A stretch of 64,000 bases of DNA. Source: J005 sp964613235 (GTDB lineage: Bacteria; Pseudomonadota; Zetaproteobacteria; Mariprofundales; Mariprofundaceae). Shown here in pieces: positions 28,054-37,192 of the stretch. Position 1 is the stretch's first letter. Each line of letters opens with the position of its first letter. A program made the translations under genes and the position numbers. The stretch is from positions 1 to 64,000 of the forward strand of contig CAZTGM010000001.1 in assembly GCA_964613235.1 (NCBI GenBank), in the 5' to 3' direction. The notes beneath the pieces were generated by a model. The model was not told where the DNA came from, ran no database searches, and saw nothing but the letters and a program-made list of their open reading frames with translations.

Positions 28054-28728
28054 TTAATCCCTGTCCTCTCGCGCTAGTCTTGTATCCCATTCCCCGAACA
28101 AAGCCGACCCGATCCGGACCATCGTTGCTCCCTCATCCATGGCACAGGCATAGTCATGACTCATGCCCATGCACAACTCCCGAAGGCTCCCATCCAGACA
28201 ACCTTCCCGCAAGCAGCGCAAAGTCTGAAAGCCCTCCTGTGCAGCACCCTTTGGCGCCATGCCCATCAGCCCGCAAACCCGGAACTCTTTCACTTCAGCC
28301 ACCTGACGACACAGGGTATCGGCCTGCTCCGGCGCAACACCATGCTGATGCGGCTGACCGGACAGATTAACCTGAATCAGCACCGGCAGAACACGATCCT
28401 GCACATGCGCAGCCACAGCCTCGGCCTGTTGCAGGCTTTCCACGCTGTGCCACATGCTGGCAAAGCGCCCCACATACTTCGCCTTGTTGCGCTGCAATGG
28501 TCCGATCATATGCCAGCGGCACTCCGGCCAGCGCCGGGAGCGATCGCGCAAGGCCTGCGGCCGGGATTCGGCAAATTCCGTCTGGCCGGCCGCAATCAGT
28601 GCGGCCACGGCATCATCCGGCGCATATTTGCTGACGGCCAGCAGGCGCACGCCCTGCGGCTGCAATTCGTCGCACAATGCCTGCCAGCGCTGAATCAGAG
28701 GCACATATATTACATCGTCCGTCTTCAT
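28054..28728 (-). CDS. yggS: PLP-homeostasis protein YggS (PLPBP)
   Basis: 224 residues, a single alanine-racemase-like barrel. The PLP lysine is in LLAVSKYAPDD near residue 34, WHMIGPLQRNKAKYV is diagnostic, and GMSHDYACAM with RIGSALFG close the cofactor site. It buffers pyridoxal phosphate and affects amino-acid pools. Its ATG overlaps the ugd stop. Confidence 0.94.
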   Translation of the reverse strand: MKTDDVIYVPLIQRWQALCDELQPQGVRLLAVSKYAPDDAVAALIAAGQTEFAESRPQALRDRSRRWPECRWHMIGPLQRNKAKYVGRFASMWHSVESLQQAEAVAAHVQDRVLPVLIQVNLSGQPHQHGVAPEQADTLCRQVAEVKEFRVCGLMGMAPKGAAQEGFQTLRCLREGCLDGSLRELCMGMSHDYACAMDEGATMVRIGSALFGEWDTRLAREDRD

Positions 28729-30062
28729 ACTTCCGGATAAGGCCTGCCCCGCCCGATACCATAATGCTGCCAGCCGCGTTGCTGCATCAGTTCGGGATCA
28801 TACAAATTACGTCCGTCGAACAGGATACGCCCGGGCATCAGGCACTCCACTTCCTGCCAGTCCGGTTCGCGGAAACACAGCCATTCGGTGACCACGACCA
28901 GTACATCGGCATCAGGCAGACAGGCTTCGGGCGATGCAACGAACTCGATGCCCGCATCATCCGCCCAGATCGTACGACAAACATCCATCGCCGCCGGATC
29001 GTAAGCACGGATCCGCACGCCCTGTTGCAGCAGCATATCAATGAGCAGACGACTCGGTGCCTCGCGCATATCGTCGGTACCGGGCTTGAAGGCCAGGCCC
29101 CACAGCGCTACGCGCGGCTGCTCGCATGCCGCCAGTGAGGCCAGCACATGGCGTGCAAAACGTACACGCTGCTGCTCATTGACCTCATGCACGGCATCGA
29201 TCACCTGCAAGGGCTCCCCGTATTCCAGCCCTGTCGCCCGCAACGCCTTGACATCCTTGGGAAAACACGAGCCGCCATAGCCCACGCCGGCATAAAGAAA
29301 ATGCGGGCCAATGCGCGGATCGGAACCCAGCCCGGTGCGCACAGCCTCAACATCCGCACCCACGCGGTCACACAGACGAGCGATCTCATTCATAAAGGAA
29401 ATCCGCGTAGCCAGCATCGCATTGGCCGCATACTTCGTAATTTCTGCCGACTTTCTGTCCATGGCCACCAGACGATCGCGATTGCGGTTAAACGGTGCAT
29501 ACAAACGGCGGAAAATCGCGGCATCCGCCGCATGTTCGATGCCGACGATAATGCGATCCGGCTTGAGGAAGTCGCCCACGGCCTGACCTTCGCGCAAAAA
29601 TTCTGGATTGCTGGCCACATGCACCGACAGCGAGGCATCGCGCTGTGCCAGAACATCAGCCACCACCGCCTCGACTTTCTCGCTGGTACCGACCGGCACC
29701 GTTGATTTGGTCACCATCAGGCAATCCTGCTGCACATGCCGTGCCGTCTCGGCAGCCGCTGCCAGTACATGACTCAAATCCGCCGAACCATCTTCATCGG
29801 GTGGCGTACCGACGGCGAGAAACACGACCTCGGCATTGGCTACACCGATCGCATAATCGCTGGTAAACGTCAGATGCCCTGCCTGCATATTACGACAGAC
29901 TATGGCATCCAGTCCCGGTTCATGAATCGGCATGATGCCTTCGGCCAGCTTGTCCAGCTTGTGCTGATCGCAGTCGATGCCGCATACATGATGCCCGACT
30001 TCGGCCAGACAGGCCGCTGTCACCAGCCCGACATAACCCGTACCAATTACCGTAATATTCAT
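28725..30062 (-). CDS. ugd: UDP-glucose 6-dehydrogenase
   Basis: 445 residues from ATG 30062; an upstream open extension of 59 codons overlaps recR and is rejected. The NAD loop is VIGTGYVGLVTAACLAE and the catalytic cysteine lies in GYGGSCFPKDVKAL. It oxidises UDP-glucose to UDP-glucuronate in two steps, a precursor for surface polysaccharide or lipid A sugars. The nearby GT2/GT39 genes are possible consumers (inference). Confidence 0.95.
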   Translation of the reverse strand: MNITVIGTGYVGLVTAACLAEVGHHVCGIDCDQHKLDKLAEGIMPIHEPGLDAIVCRNMQAGHLTFTSDYAIGVANAEVVFLAVGTPPDEDGSADLSHVLAAAAETARHVQQDCLMVTKSTVPVGTSEKVEAVVADVLAQRDASLSVHVASNPEFLREGQAVGDFLKPDRIIVGIEHAADAAIFRRLYAPFNRNRDRLVAMDRKSAEITKYAANAMLATRISFMNEIARLCDRVGADVEAVRTGLGSDPRIGPHFLYAGVGYGGSCFPKDVKALRATGLEYGEPLQVIDAVHEVNEQQRVRFARHVLASLAACEQPRVALWGLAFKPGTDDMREAPSRLLIDMLLQQGVRIRAYDPAAMDVCRTIWADDAGIEFVASPEACLPDADVLVVVTEWLCFREPDWQEVECLMPGRILFDGRNLYDPELMQQRGWQHYGIGRGRPYPEV

Positions 30063-30069
30063 ATGCCCT

Positions 30070-30678
30070 TCACTCCCAGACCACGCGCTGATCCAGCGCC
30101 CGCTGCAAGGTATATTCGTCCAGGTATTCCAGTTCACCGCCTTCCGGCACACCGCGCGCGATGCGCGAGAGCGTACCGACGCGCGACTGGTAGCGCCGGG
30201 CCAGAAAATGTGCCGTGGCCTCGCCATCGACCGTCGCACTGGTAGCCAGAATCATTTCATCCACACCGTCATCCACCCGGCGATCCAACGCGGCAATGCG
30301 CAATTGCTCGGGGCCGATGCCATCGATCGGACTCAGGCGCCCGTGCAACACATGATACTGGCCCCGAAACATGCCGCCACGTTCCATCATCAGCACATCC
30401 ACTGGCTGTTCGACAACACAGATGACACCGACCTGTCGCTGCGGATGTTCGCAGATCAGACATTGTCGCTGTTCGGCAAAACAGCCGCAGCGATCGCAAA
30501 AGCCCACCTGATCATGCAAGCCTGCCAGCACCTGCGCCAGCGCCTGGACTTCGGACTCTGGCCGGTTCAGCAAATGCAGGGCCAGTCGCATGGCCGTTTT
30601 CGGCCCCACTCCCGGCAGTGATGCCAGCATCTCAATGGCAGCCGCCAGAGAGGCGGGCACACCGGCCCTTGGTATCAA
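30070..30678 (-). CDS. recR: recombination mediator RecR
   Basis: 202 residues. A helix-hairpin-helix (LPGVGPKTAMRLA) comes first, then a four-cysteine zinc finger (CDRCGCFAEQRQCLIC), then a Toprim domain with VVEQPVDVLMME and ATSATVDGEATAHFL. It acts with RecF/RecO to load RecA on gaps. The start is TTG 30678, overlapping the ybaB stop as TTGA; no ATG fits the family N-terminus. Confidence 0.95.
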   Translation of the reverse strand: MIPRAGVPASLAAAIEMLASLPGVGPKTAMRLALHLLNRPESEVQALAQVLAGLHDQVGFCDRCGCFAEQRQCLICEHPQRQVGVICVVEQPVDVLMMERGGMFRGQYHVLHGRLSPIDGIGPEQLRIAALDRRVDDGVDEMILATSATVDGEATAHFLARRYQSRVGTLSRIARGVPEGGELEYLDEYTLQRALDQRVVWE

Positions 30679-30989
30679 AGCGAAAACCCCGGCGGAATCG
30701 GCATGCCGGCCATGATTTCCTGCTGCTTCTGCTTGCTTAATTCATCCACGGATCTGGCTGCGGCATTGAATGCGGCAGCAACCAGATCCTCAACGAGTTC
30801 CTTGTCATGCTCCTGCCACACGGAATCATCGATCGACACACGACTGACGACACGTTCACCGTTCATCGTCACCTGCACCATGCCGCCGCCCGCTTCTCCG
30901 GTCACTTCCATTTCGGCCAGTTGCTGTTGCATTTTCTGCAGATTTTCCTGCATTTTTTTTGCCTGTTGCATCATTTTTGCAATATTCAT
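30675..30989 (-). CDS. ybaB: nucleoid-associated protein YbaB/EbfC
   Basis: 104 residues. It begins with NIAKMMQQAKKMQENLQKMQ, the usual amphipathic helix, followed by VTGEAGGGMVQVTMNGE and the DLVAAAFNAA segment. It binds DNA as a dimer. The dnaX-ybaB-recR order is widely conserved. GGAG precedes the ATG by 6 nt. Confidence 0.95.
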   Translation of the reverse strand: MNIAKMMQQAKKMQENLQKMQQQLAEMEVTGEAGGGMVQVTMNGERVVSRVSIDDSVWQEHDKELVEDLVAAAFNAAARSVDELSKQKQQEIMAGMPIPPGFSL

Positions 30990-31005
30990 CCGTCAACTCC
31001 ACTCA

Positions 31006-32673
31006 TTACTGTTGTTCGCCCTGCACGCCTGCCGGCAACACCTCCACCAGCGTCGCACCCAGCTCACCCGCCAGTTGCTGTACATGCGGATCGTCAGCGG
31101 CCAGCTGACGCAAATGCTCGACTTCGGCCCTGGCCTTGCGCTCCCGCTGCTGGGACAATGTTTCACCCTCTGCCGTATGTTCCTTGCACTCCCAGAACAC
31201 CTCCCTGCCCAGCCATTCGGCAAAGGCCTGGCGTTCAGGGGAGGCCAGATGACGCTCCTGCGCCTTGCCCAGCACGAGCCGTACCCGCTCGCCGAACTCG
31301 TGACAGACAACATGCTCAAGAATGGCTGCAATCCCCGGTCGCACGCGGGCATAGGCATCCACCGCCTCCTGCCAGGAGGCAAAGGATGGTGTCGCCATCT
31401 GACAATCCGGCAAAGTCAGCGTGGCCACCTCCAGTGATTCCGACAATGCTGTCTGCTGTTCCGGCTGCGTCCGTGCAGACTTAACATGCTCTGCCTTGCC
31501 GCCACTTGCCGGATGCGCATCCGTACGCGACTTGTCCGTGTCCTGCGTAAGGCCAGGCGTCGGCATGCTTTCGCACTTGTCTTCCGACAAGGCATGCAAA
31601 GCGCACAAACGCAATAATAACATCTCGCTGCCGACCGTTTCATCGACCAGATGCAAATCGCGCAGGCCATGCAGCAACACCTGATAACGCAGATCCAGCC
31701 AGGTCAGTGTCATGGCAGGAAGCTGCTGTTCCAGCCACTGGCGATGCGCTGTATCCGCTTCTTCCTGCAATAATGCGCCATCTACCTTCAGGCATGCCAG
31801 CTGATGCCATAACATGGCCAGCGATTGCAGCAGCGTGCGTGGCACTTGGCCACCCTGCAACGCATCGCGTAACAGTTGCACAGCCTGGCATCCATCACCG
31901 GCAAAGATGGCTTCCGACAGACGGCAGGAAAGCTGCCTGCCAACCAGTCCCAGTGCACGCTGTACATCCTCCAGCGTCAGACCGCTATCGGCATAGGCCA
32001 GCACCCGCTCGGTCAGCGACAGCGCATCGCGCACGCTGCCATCGGCCGCTTGGGCGATTTCCGTCAGTGCAGTCGCCTCACAGTCGATATTTTCCGTCTG
32101 CAGCACATATTCAAGATACTGGCGGATTTCCGTCGTCCCCAGCCGTCGCAAATCAAAACGCTGGCACCGTGAACGTACGGTAAGCGGTAGCTTTTCCGCC
32201 TCGGTTGTGGCCAGAATAAACATCACATTGGCAGGCGGCTCTTCCAGTGTTTTCAGCAGCGCATTGAATGCACTCCTGGACAACATATGCGCCTCATCGA
32301 TGATGAACACCTTGCAGGACAGGTTATTCGGCGGGTAGCGCACACCATCCAGAATTTCGCGAATATCATCCACGCCGGTATGGCTGGCTGCATCCATTTC
32401 CTGCACATCGAAACTGGCACCATCCATAATGCTGCGACATGCGGTACATGTGCCGCATGGCTCGCCTTCTTTCGGTTGCTGACAATTCACGGCCATGGCC
32501 ATGAGGCGGGCAATCGTGGTCTTGCCAACACCGCGGATACCGCAAAACAGATAGGCATGCGCCAGTTTGCCGGCACTCAGAGCATTGCGAATGGTACGTA
32601 CCACCACGTCCTGGCCGACAAGATCGGAAAATGTGCGAGGCCGCCAGCGGCGGGCAAGAACCAGATATGACAT
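31006..32673 (-). CDS. dnaX: DNA polymerase III subunit tau (gamma/tau)
   Basis: 555 residues. The AAA+ clamp-loader core has Walker A GIRGVGKTTIARL, a zinc module with CQQPKEGEPCGTCTAC, Walker B VFIIDEAHML and the sensor-1 segment. The C-terminal third is variable, with a tau-like tail that contacts polymerase and helicase. No A-rich slippery sequence is visible in the region where E. coli makes gamma by frameshifting, so possibly only tau is made. Confidence 0.96.
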   Translation of the reverse strand: MSYLVLARRWRPRTFSDLVGQDVVVRTIRNALSAGKLAHAYLFCGIRGVGKTTIARLMAMAVNCQQPKEGEPCGTCTACRSIMDGASFDVQEMDAASHTGVDDIREILDGVRYPPNNLSCKVFIIDEAHMLSRSAFNALLKTLEEPPANVMFILATTEAEKLPLTVRSRCQRFDLRRLGTTEIRQYLEYVLQTENIDCEATALTEIAQAADGSVRDALSLTERVLAYADSGLTLEDVQRALGLVGRQLSCRLSEAIFAGDGCQAVQLLRDALQGGQVPRTLLQSLAMLWHQLACLKVDGALLQEEADTAHRQWLEQQLPAMTLTWLDLRYQVLLHGLRDLHLVDETVGSEMLLLRLCALHALSEDKCESMPTPGLTQDTDKSRTDAHPASGGKAEHVKSARTQPEQQTALSESLEVATLTLPDCQMATPSFASWQEAVDAYARVRPGIAAILEHVVCHEFGERVRLVLGKAQERHLASPERQAFAEWLGREVFWECKEHTAEGETLSQQRERKARAEVEHLRQLAADDPHVQQLAGELGATLVEVLPAGVQGEQQ

Positions 32674-32721
32674 CGAGTCGACTCTACAAATTGGTCTGCT
32701 GACAACAAGAGCGGATCAACA

Positions 32722-32753
32722 AAAAAACTCCGCCAAAAGACGGAGTTTTTTTT
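32722..32753. terminator. bidirectional intrinsic terminator between dksA and dnaX
   Basis: AAAAAACTCCG and CGGAGTTTTTT pair around an 8-nt loop, with T-tracts on both strands. On the minus strand it lies 24 bp after the dksA stop and about 50 bp before the dnaX start, so it ends the dksA transcript and dnaX needs its own promoter. Confidence 0.88.
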
Positions 32754-32776
32754 CCAAAACAATGCCTGACTGCAAA

Positions 32777-33148
32777 TCAGTCCAGACGCGTACGCTCTTC
32801 CTGCTCCTGCTCCTGTTTGCAGTCGATACACAGCGTCGTCACCGGACGCGCCTGCAAACGCTTCACGCTGATATTACCGCCACAGGATTCACAGATGCCG
32901 AATTCACCATCCTTGATACGGGTTAACGCCTGATTGATTTTACGGATCAGCTTTCTTTCGCGATCTTTGATACGCAGATCAAAACTGCGATCGGTTTCAA
33001 CACTGGCCTGATCGGTCGGATCGGGAAAGGCACTTTGTTCCTGCTCATGCATGGCATGCATATTCTCATGCTGTCCCTGCTCCAGCTCATCGCGCCAAGC
33101 TGTTAATTGTTGTTCAAAATCAGCCAGTTGTTTCTTTGTTAACGGCAT
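32777..33148 (-). CDS. dksA: RNA polymerase-binding transcription factor DksA
   Basis: 123 residues from ATG 33148, which has GGAGG 8 nt upstream; an earlier ATG at 33166 precedes that Shine-Dalgarno and is less likely. A coiled coil carries the acidic tip DPTDQAS, inserted into the polymerase secondary channel. The C-terminal zinc finger has CESCGG and CIDC. It works with ppGpp in the stringent response; the rplM and tRNA promoters in this window have discriminators of the type it represses. Confidence 0.95.
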   Translation of the reverse strand: MPLTKKQLADFEQQLTAWRDELEQGQHENMHAMHEQEQSAFPDPTDQASVETDRSFDLRIKDRERKLIRKINQALTRIKDGEFGICESCGGNISVKRLQARPVTTLCIDCKQEQEQEERTRLD

Positions 33149-33233
33149 TGCTAAAACCTCCGACATAAGGCGGATCGATAAAGGCTCCGCACAAAAAGGC
33201 GCGAACCATAACGATTTGAGCCTTTAGTGTAAA

Positions 33234-33845
33234 TCAACAGCGTTCAGACAGCAATCGGGAAAACGCGCGATGCCAGTCCTGCGCCAGAAGCGGCAATGAA
33301 GGCGACAACCCGTACGCCGCCAGCCTGTCCACGGCCAGCCCCGTACCGCAAGGGTTGATGGCCGCAAACCAGCGGACATCCACATCGACATTCAGCGCCA
33401 TGCCATGATAGGCCACGCCGCGCTGCACGCGCACGCCCAGCGCGGCAATTTTGCCCTGCGCCGTCCACACACCCGGAAAGCCTTCCCTACGATGCGCATC
33501 CACCCCCAACGACTGCAGCAGGTCAATACAGGATTGCTCCAGCAAACACACATAGGCCTTCACGCCCAGGCCGCGCCGACGCAGATGAATCACCGGATAG
33601 AGCATCAACTGCCCCGGCCCGTGGAAGGTCGTTTCTCCGCCGCGATCCGTGCGTACAAACGGTGCCGGCAGCGCTTCCAGCAAGCGATTATCCACGCCGC
33701 GTCTACCCGTCGTATAGACCGGCTCATGCTCGCAGCTCCAGACCACCTCTTCGCCACGCCCAGCAACGTCCTCGGCTCGCAGAACAAGCTTTCGCCACAT
33801 CACATCATAGGCCATGCGCCCCAGCCAGAAGCCCTCCGACTTCAA
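33234..33845 (-). CDS. lipB: lipoyl(octanoyl) transferase
   Basis: 203 residues. GRRGVDNRL, TDRGGETTFHGPGQLMLYP, the catalytic lysine in GKIAALGVRV and the acyl-accepting cysteine in INPCGTGL are all present. It moves octanoyl groups from acyl carrier protein to lipoyl domains; lipA is not adjacent. The start is TTG 33845, overlapping the moeB stop as TTGA; the later ATG would remove the conserved N-terminal strand. Confidence 0.95.
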   Translation of the reverse strand: MKSEGFWLGRMAYDVMWRKLVLRAEDVAGRGEEVVWSCEHEPVYTTGRRGVDNRLLEALPAPFVRTDRGGETTFHGPGQLMLYPVIHLRRRGLGVKAYVCLLEQSCIDLLQSLGVDAHRREGFPGVWTAQGKIAALGVRVQRGVAYHGMALNVDVDVRWFAAINPCGTGLAVDRLAAYGLSPSLPLLAQDWHRAFSRLLSERC

Positions 33846-34984
33846 TACTTCTGCAGTGATGGCTCCACCTCGTCGGCCCAGCGCAGAATGCCACCCTGCA
33901 AATTGCGTACGCGCTCATAACCTTTCGATTTCAGCAGGGCCACGGCCTGGGCAGAACGTCCGCCCATCTTGCAATAGACCACCACATCCTGATCCCGTGG
34001 CACTTCAGTATAACGCTGCGGCAACTGCCCCAGCGGAATCGCCAGGCTGTCGGCAAGGCTGCATATCTCCCGCTCGAACGGCTCGCGCACATCCAGCACG
34101 AACAATTGCGGATTACGCTGACATTCCTGCTGTAACTGCAGCGGCGTCATCTCATCCTCCTGCTCTTCCTGTTCCGTTGGCGGCAGACCACAAAACTGTT
34201 CATATTCCATAACATCATCGATACATGCATGCTCTCCGCACAGCGGACAGGTTGGATCACGATGCAAGCGCACTTCGCGAAAACGCATCTCCAGCGCATC
34301 GTAAAGCAGCAGTCGCCCGCTCAGCGTGGTTCCCTGTTGCAAAATGATCTTAATAGCCTCTGTAGCCTGGATCACCCCGATAACACCGGGCAATACGCCC
34401 AGCACACCGCCTTCGGCACAGGATGGTGCCATGCCAGGTGGCGGCGGCTCCGGGTACAAACAACGATAGCATGGGCCCTGCTGATAATTGAACACGGTTG
34501 CCTGTCCCTCGAACTGGAAAATCGATGCGTAAATCAGTGGCTTGCCTTCTAGCACGCAGGCATCATTAACCAGATAACGGGTTGGAAAATTATCCGTGCC
34601 GTCGATAACGAGATCATAGCCCCTCACAATATCGCGCACATTATCCTGCCGTATGCCCTTGCCGTGCAGTTCCACCTGCACATGGGGATTGATCGCCAGC
34701 AGTGAATCCCGTGCCGATTCCACCTTGGGGCGTCCAATATCGGAGGTGGCATGGGCAATCTGACGCTGCAAATTGGATTCATCGACCACATCGAAATCTA
34801 CCAGTCCGATCGTCCCCACCCCTGCAGCGGACAGATACAATGCAATCGGACTGCCCAGACCGCCCGTGCCAACGCACAACACGCGGGCCTGCTTCAGCTT
34901 TTGCTGTCCTTCAAGCCCCACCTGTGGCAAAATAATATGCCGATTGAATCTCGCCAGTTCCTCAGGCGACAGTATTCCGGACAT
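33842..34984 (-). CDS. moeB: ThiF/MoeB-type adenylyltransferase fused to a rhodanese domain
   Basis: 380 residues from ATG 34984, 2 bp after nagZ. The E1-like domain (about 1-245) has the ATP loop VGTGGLGSPIALYLSAAG, DGTDNFPTRYL, CYRCLYPEPPP and zinc cysteines CPLCGEHAC. A rhodanese domain (about 285-380) ends the protein, with the active-site loop VVYCKMGGRSA. This MoeB/MoeZ (MOCS3/Uba4-like) architecture adenylates a ubiquitin-like sulfur carrier and then supplies the sulfur. The target could be MoaD or ThiS; no such carrier lies in the window. Confidence 0.9.
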   Translation of the reverse strand: MSGILSPEELARFNRHIILPQVGLEGQQKLKQARVLCVGTGGLGSPIALYLSAAGVGTIGLVDFDVVDESNLQRQIAHATSDIGRPKVESARDSLLAINPHVQVELHGKGIRQDNVRDIVRGYDLVIDGTDNFPTRYLVNDACVLEGKPLIYASIFQFEGQATVFNYQQGPCYRCLYPEPPPPGMAPSCAEGGVLGVLPGVIGVIQATEAIKIILQQGTTLSGRLLLYDALEMRFREVRLHRDPTCPLCGEHACIDDVMEYEQFCGLPPTEQEEQEDEMTPLQLQQECQRNPQLFVLDVREPFEREICSLADSLAIPLGQLPQRYTEVPRDQDVVVYCKMGGRSAQAVALLKSKGYERVRNLQGGILRWADEVEPSLQKY

Positions 34985-34986
34985 GT

Positions 34987-35874
34987 TTATACTCCCAATG
35001 TTTCGTACAAAGTGGCGACACCTTCCGGCTGACACAGCAACAGCACATCGCAGCCTGCAGCCAATGCGGCATCGGCGGCGGATAACACATCATCGCCCAC
35101 ACCTTTCATGCACAGGTCATCGCTCCAGATATGGCCGCCGAAGCCCATCTGTTCACGCAACACCTGCTGCAGCCAGAATGGGGACAGGGTCGCCACATGA
35201 TCTTCCACGGCATCATAAATCACATGCGCCGTCATGATATGACGCAATCCTGCCTCGATCAGGCGGGCAAATGGCACGGCTTCGCGCAGGATTTGTTCCC
35301 TGCCAATATTCACGTGTGGAATGGCAATATGCGAATCGGCATCGGCCCGCCCATGCCCCGGGAAATGCTTGCCCACGGCCTCAATACCCGCATCGCGATA
35401 TCCCCGCCAGACACAACCCGCCAGGTCGGCCACCACATCCACATCATCGCTATAGGCCCGGTTGCCGATAATCGCATCGCCTTCCGGCGCAAACACATCC
35501 AGCACCGGCGCGCAATTGTGGGTAAAGCCCAGTGCTTTCAGCGCCTCGCCTGTTTCCAGCGCATCGGTATAGGCTTCCACCCGTGCCTTCTGCGGATCAT
35601 TTGCATACAACCTGCCATAATCATCAGCCTGCCTGCGTGCATTGAACGGCGGCCAGGGCATGCGATGCACGCGGCCGCCTTCTTCATCGATGGCCGACCA
35701 TAATGGATTGCCGGTGCACTGACGCACCTCATCCAGCAAGGCCCGCACCTGTGCAGGGCTCTCGACATTGCGCGCAAACAGAATCACGCCTAGCGGCGGA
35801 AATGCCCGCAACAAAGCCTTCTCCCGTGCCGTCAACTGTGTCCCCTGCAAACCGATGATCATATAACGTTGCAT
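34987..35874 (-). CDS. nagZ: beta-N-acetylhexosaminidase NagZ
   Basis: 295 residues from ATG 35874 behind AAGGGAG. GH3 hallmarks: SAIDEEGGRVHRM, the acid/base loop KHFPGHGRADADSH and the nucleophile in WSDDLCMKG. It removes GlcNAc from anhydro-muropeptides in the cytoplasm during peptidoglycan recycling. It is 11 bp downstream of a dipeptide-type ABC permease gene, which might import cell-wall peptides (inference). Confidence 0.95.
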   Translation of the reverse strand: MQRYMIIGLQGTQLTAREKALLRAFPPLGVILFARNVESPAQVRALLDEVRQCTGNPLWSAIDEEGGRVHRMPWPPFNARRQADDYGRLYANDPQKARVEAYTDALETGEALKALGFTHNCAPVLDVFAPEGDAIIGNRAYSDDVDVVADLAGCVWRGYRDAGIEAVGKHFPGHGRADADSHIAIPHVNIGREQILREAVPFARLIEAGLRHIMTAHVIYDAVEDHVATLSPFWLQQVLREQMGFGGHIWSDDLCMKGVGDDVLSAADAALAAGCDVLLLCQPEGVATLYETLGV

Positions 35875-35885
35875 CGCCAACTCCC

Positions 35886-36692
35886 TTAATCCTTTGCCAT
35901 GCGCACATCCAGCCGATCACGCAGGGCATCACCCAGCAGATTGACAGCCATGACAATACTCAGCAACACCAGTCCCGGCCAGATGACCAGCAAGGGCTGC
36001 ACCAGCATGACCCGTGTCCCTTCCCGAATCATCGTGCCCAGCGATGCCTGTGGCGGCTGCACACCCACACCGAGAAACGACAACCCGGCCTCGCCAATAA
36101 TTACGGCAGCCAGCCCGAAACTGGCTTCCACCAGCAGCGGCGCAGCAATATTGGGCAGCAGATGCCGATATGCGATGACGGGTGCGGCCACGCCATTGCT
36201 GATGGCCGCCTGTACAAACGGCACCTGTTTCAATGCCAGTACCTGCCCGCGCGCCAGTCTGGCAAAGCCCACCCAGCCGACAGCAACCAGCGCCAGCACA
36301 AGATTCTCCACGCCCGGCCCGAGCATTGCCGCCAGGGCAATGGCCAGCAGAATGCCCGGAAACGATAATACAACATCCGCCAGCCGCATCAGCACATCAT
36401 CCCACCAGCCGCCCAACCAGGCGGAAAACAGCCCCAGCGCAATACCAATGGCAGCACTGCCAATAACCACAGTCACCCCTACCATCAGCGACAACTGTAA
36501 CCCTGCCGCCAGCCGTGCCAGCACATCGCGTCCAAGCCCGTCACAGCCCAGCCAGTGCTCACCGCTGATGCCGGCAAACACCCGCCGCAAATCCACCTGC
36601 AGCGCATCCTGCCCCGCCACTGCCGCCGCAACGATCACAAATGCAGACAGACCCAGACAGACAGCAATCAGGTAACGGGAAGATTTAGACAA
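35886..36692 (-). CDS. DppC/OppC-type peptide ABC transporter permease
   Basis: 268 residues, about six TM helices, starting at TTG 36692 with AGGTGA upstream. It contains GCDGLGRDVLARLAAGLQLSL and the EAA loop region YRHLLPNIAAPLLVEASFG, both typical of the DppC half. DppC works with a DppB partner, two ATPases and a binding protein. Its likely DppB partner is at 39392-40324 on the same strand, separated by other genes; no ATPase or binding protein is present here. Confidence 0.88.
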   Translation of the reverse strand: MSKSSRYLIAVCLGLSAFVIVAAAVAGQDALQVDLRRVFAGISGEHWLGCDGLGRDVLARLAAGLQLSLMVGVTVVIGSAAIGIALGLFSAWLGGWWDDVLMRLADVVLSFPGILLAIALAAMLGPGVENLVLALVAVGWVGFARLARGQVLALKQVPFVQAAISNGVAAPVIAYRHLLPNIAAPLLVEASFGLAAVIIGEAGLSFLGVGVQPPQASLGTMIREGTRVMLVQPLLVIWPGLVLLSIVMAVNLLGDALRDRLDVRMAKD

Positions 36693-36703
36693 TGCTCACC
36701 TTT

Positions 36704-37075
36704 TTATCGCCACAGAGATCCACCCGTGGCATCGCAACGCCGGAACACATGCACCCAGACCAGTGCATCCTGCTGCCATTCCATGCCGCGATGCATGCGC
36801 AAAATCAGCTCGCGATAAGCCTGCAGGCTGGCATAGCCTTCGGCCTTGGCATCGGCATCACTCATATCTCCCAAACGCTGGCGCTTCAACTCAGTACATA
36901 CGAACACTACTCCTTCCAGTTCAAACGTATCGCCCGGCCAGGCATAGACGCCATCGCGACGTTGCTCCGTTTTTTTGCCATCCAGTGCAGCCTGTACAAG
37001 CCGGGGATGACGGATCAGTCTGTCGATGGCACAGGTCTTTTCCGGCCAGGATGATGATGTCTGCTGTTTACTCAT
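36704..37075 (-). CDS. ASCH-domain protein
   Basis: 123 residues from ATG 37075; an in-frame TTG at 37090 is a less likely start. The pattern LDGKKTEQRRDGVYAWPGD followed by FVCTELKRQRLGDM and a C-terminal VHVFRR strand resembles the ASCH fold, a PUA-like beta-barrel thought to bind RNA or modified nucleosides (YqfB-type members hydrolyse N4-acetylcytidine). The family assignment is by pattern only. Confidence 0.6.
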   Translation of the reverse strand: MSKQQTSSSWPEKTCAIDRLIRHPRLVQAALDGKKTEQRRDGVYAWPGDTFELEGVVFVCTELKRQRLGDMSDADAKAEGYASLQAYRELILRMHRGMEWQQDALVWVHVFRRCDATGGSLWR

Positions 37076-37192
37076 GCGTTTGACTCCCAAAAGCGGGCAG
37101 CATTATCAAAAGCCTCCCCGCTGGCAAGCACCTTGCTTCATGGACAACGAATGCTATGGTGATGTCACTGCAAACGATCAAAGGATGGATGA

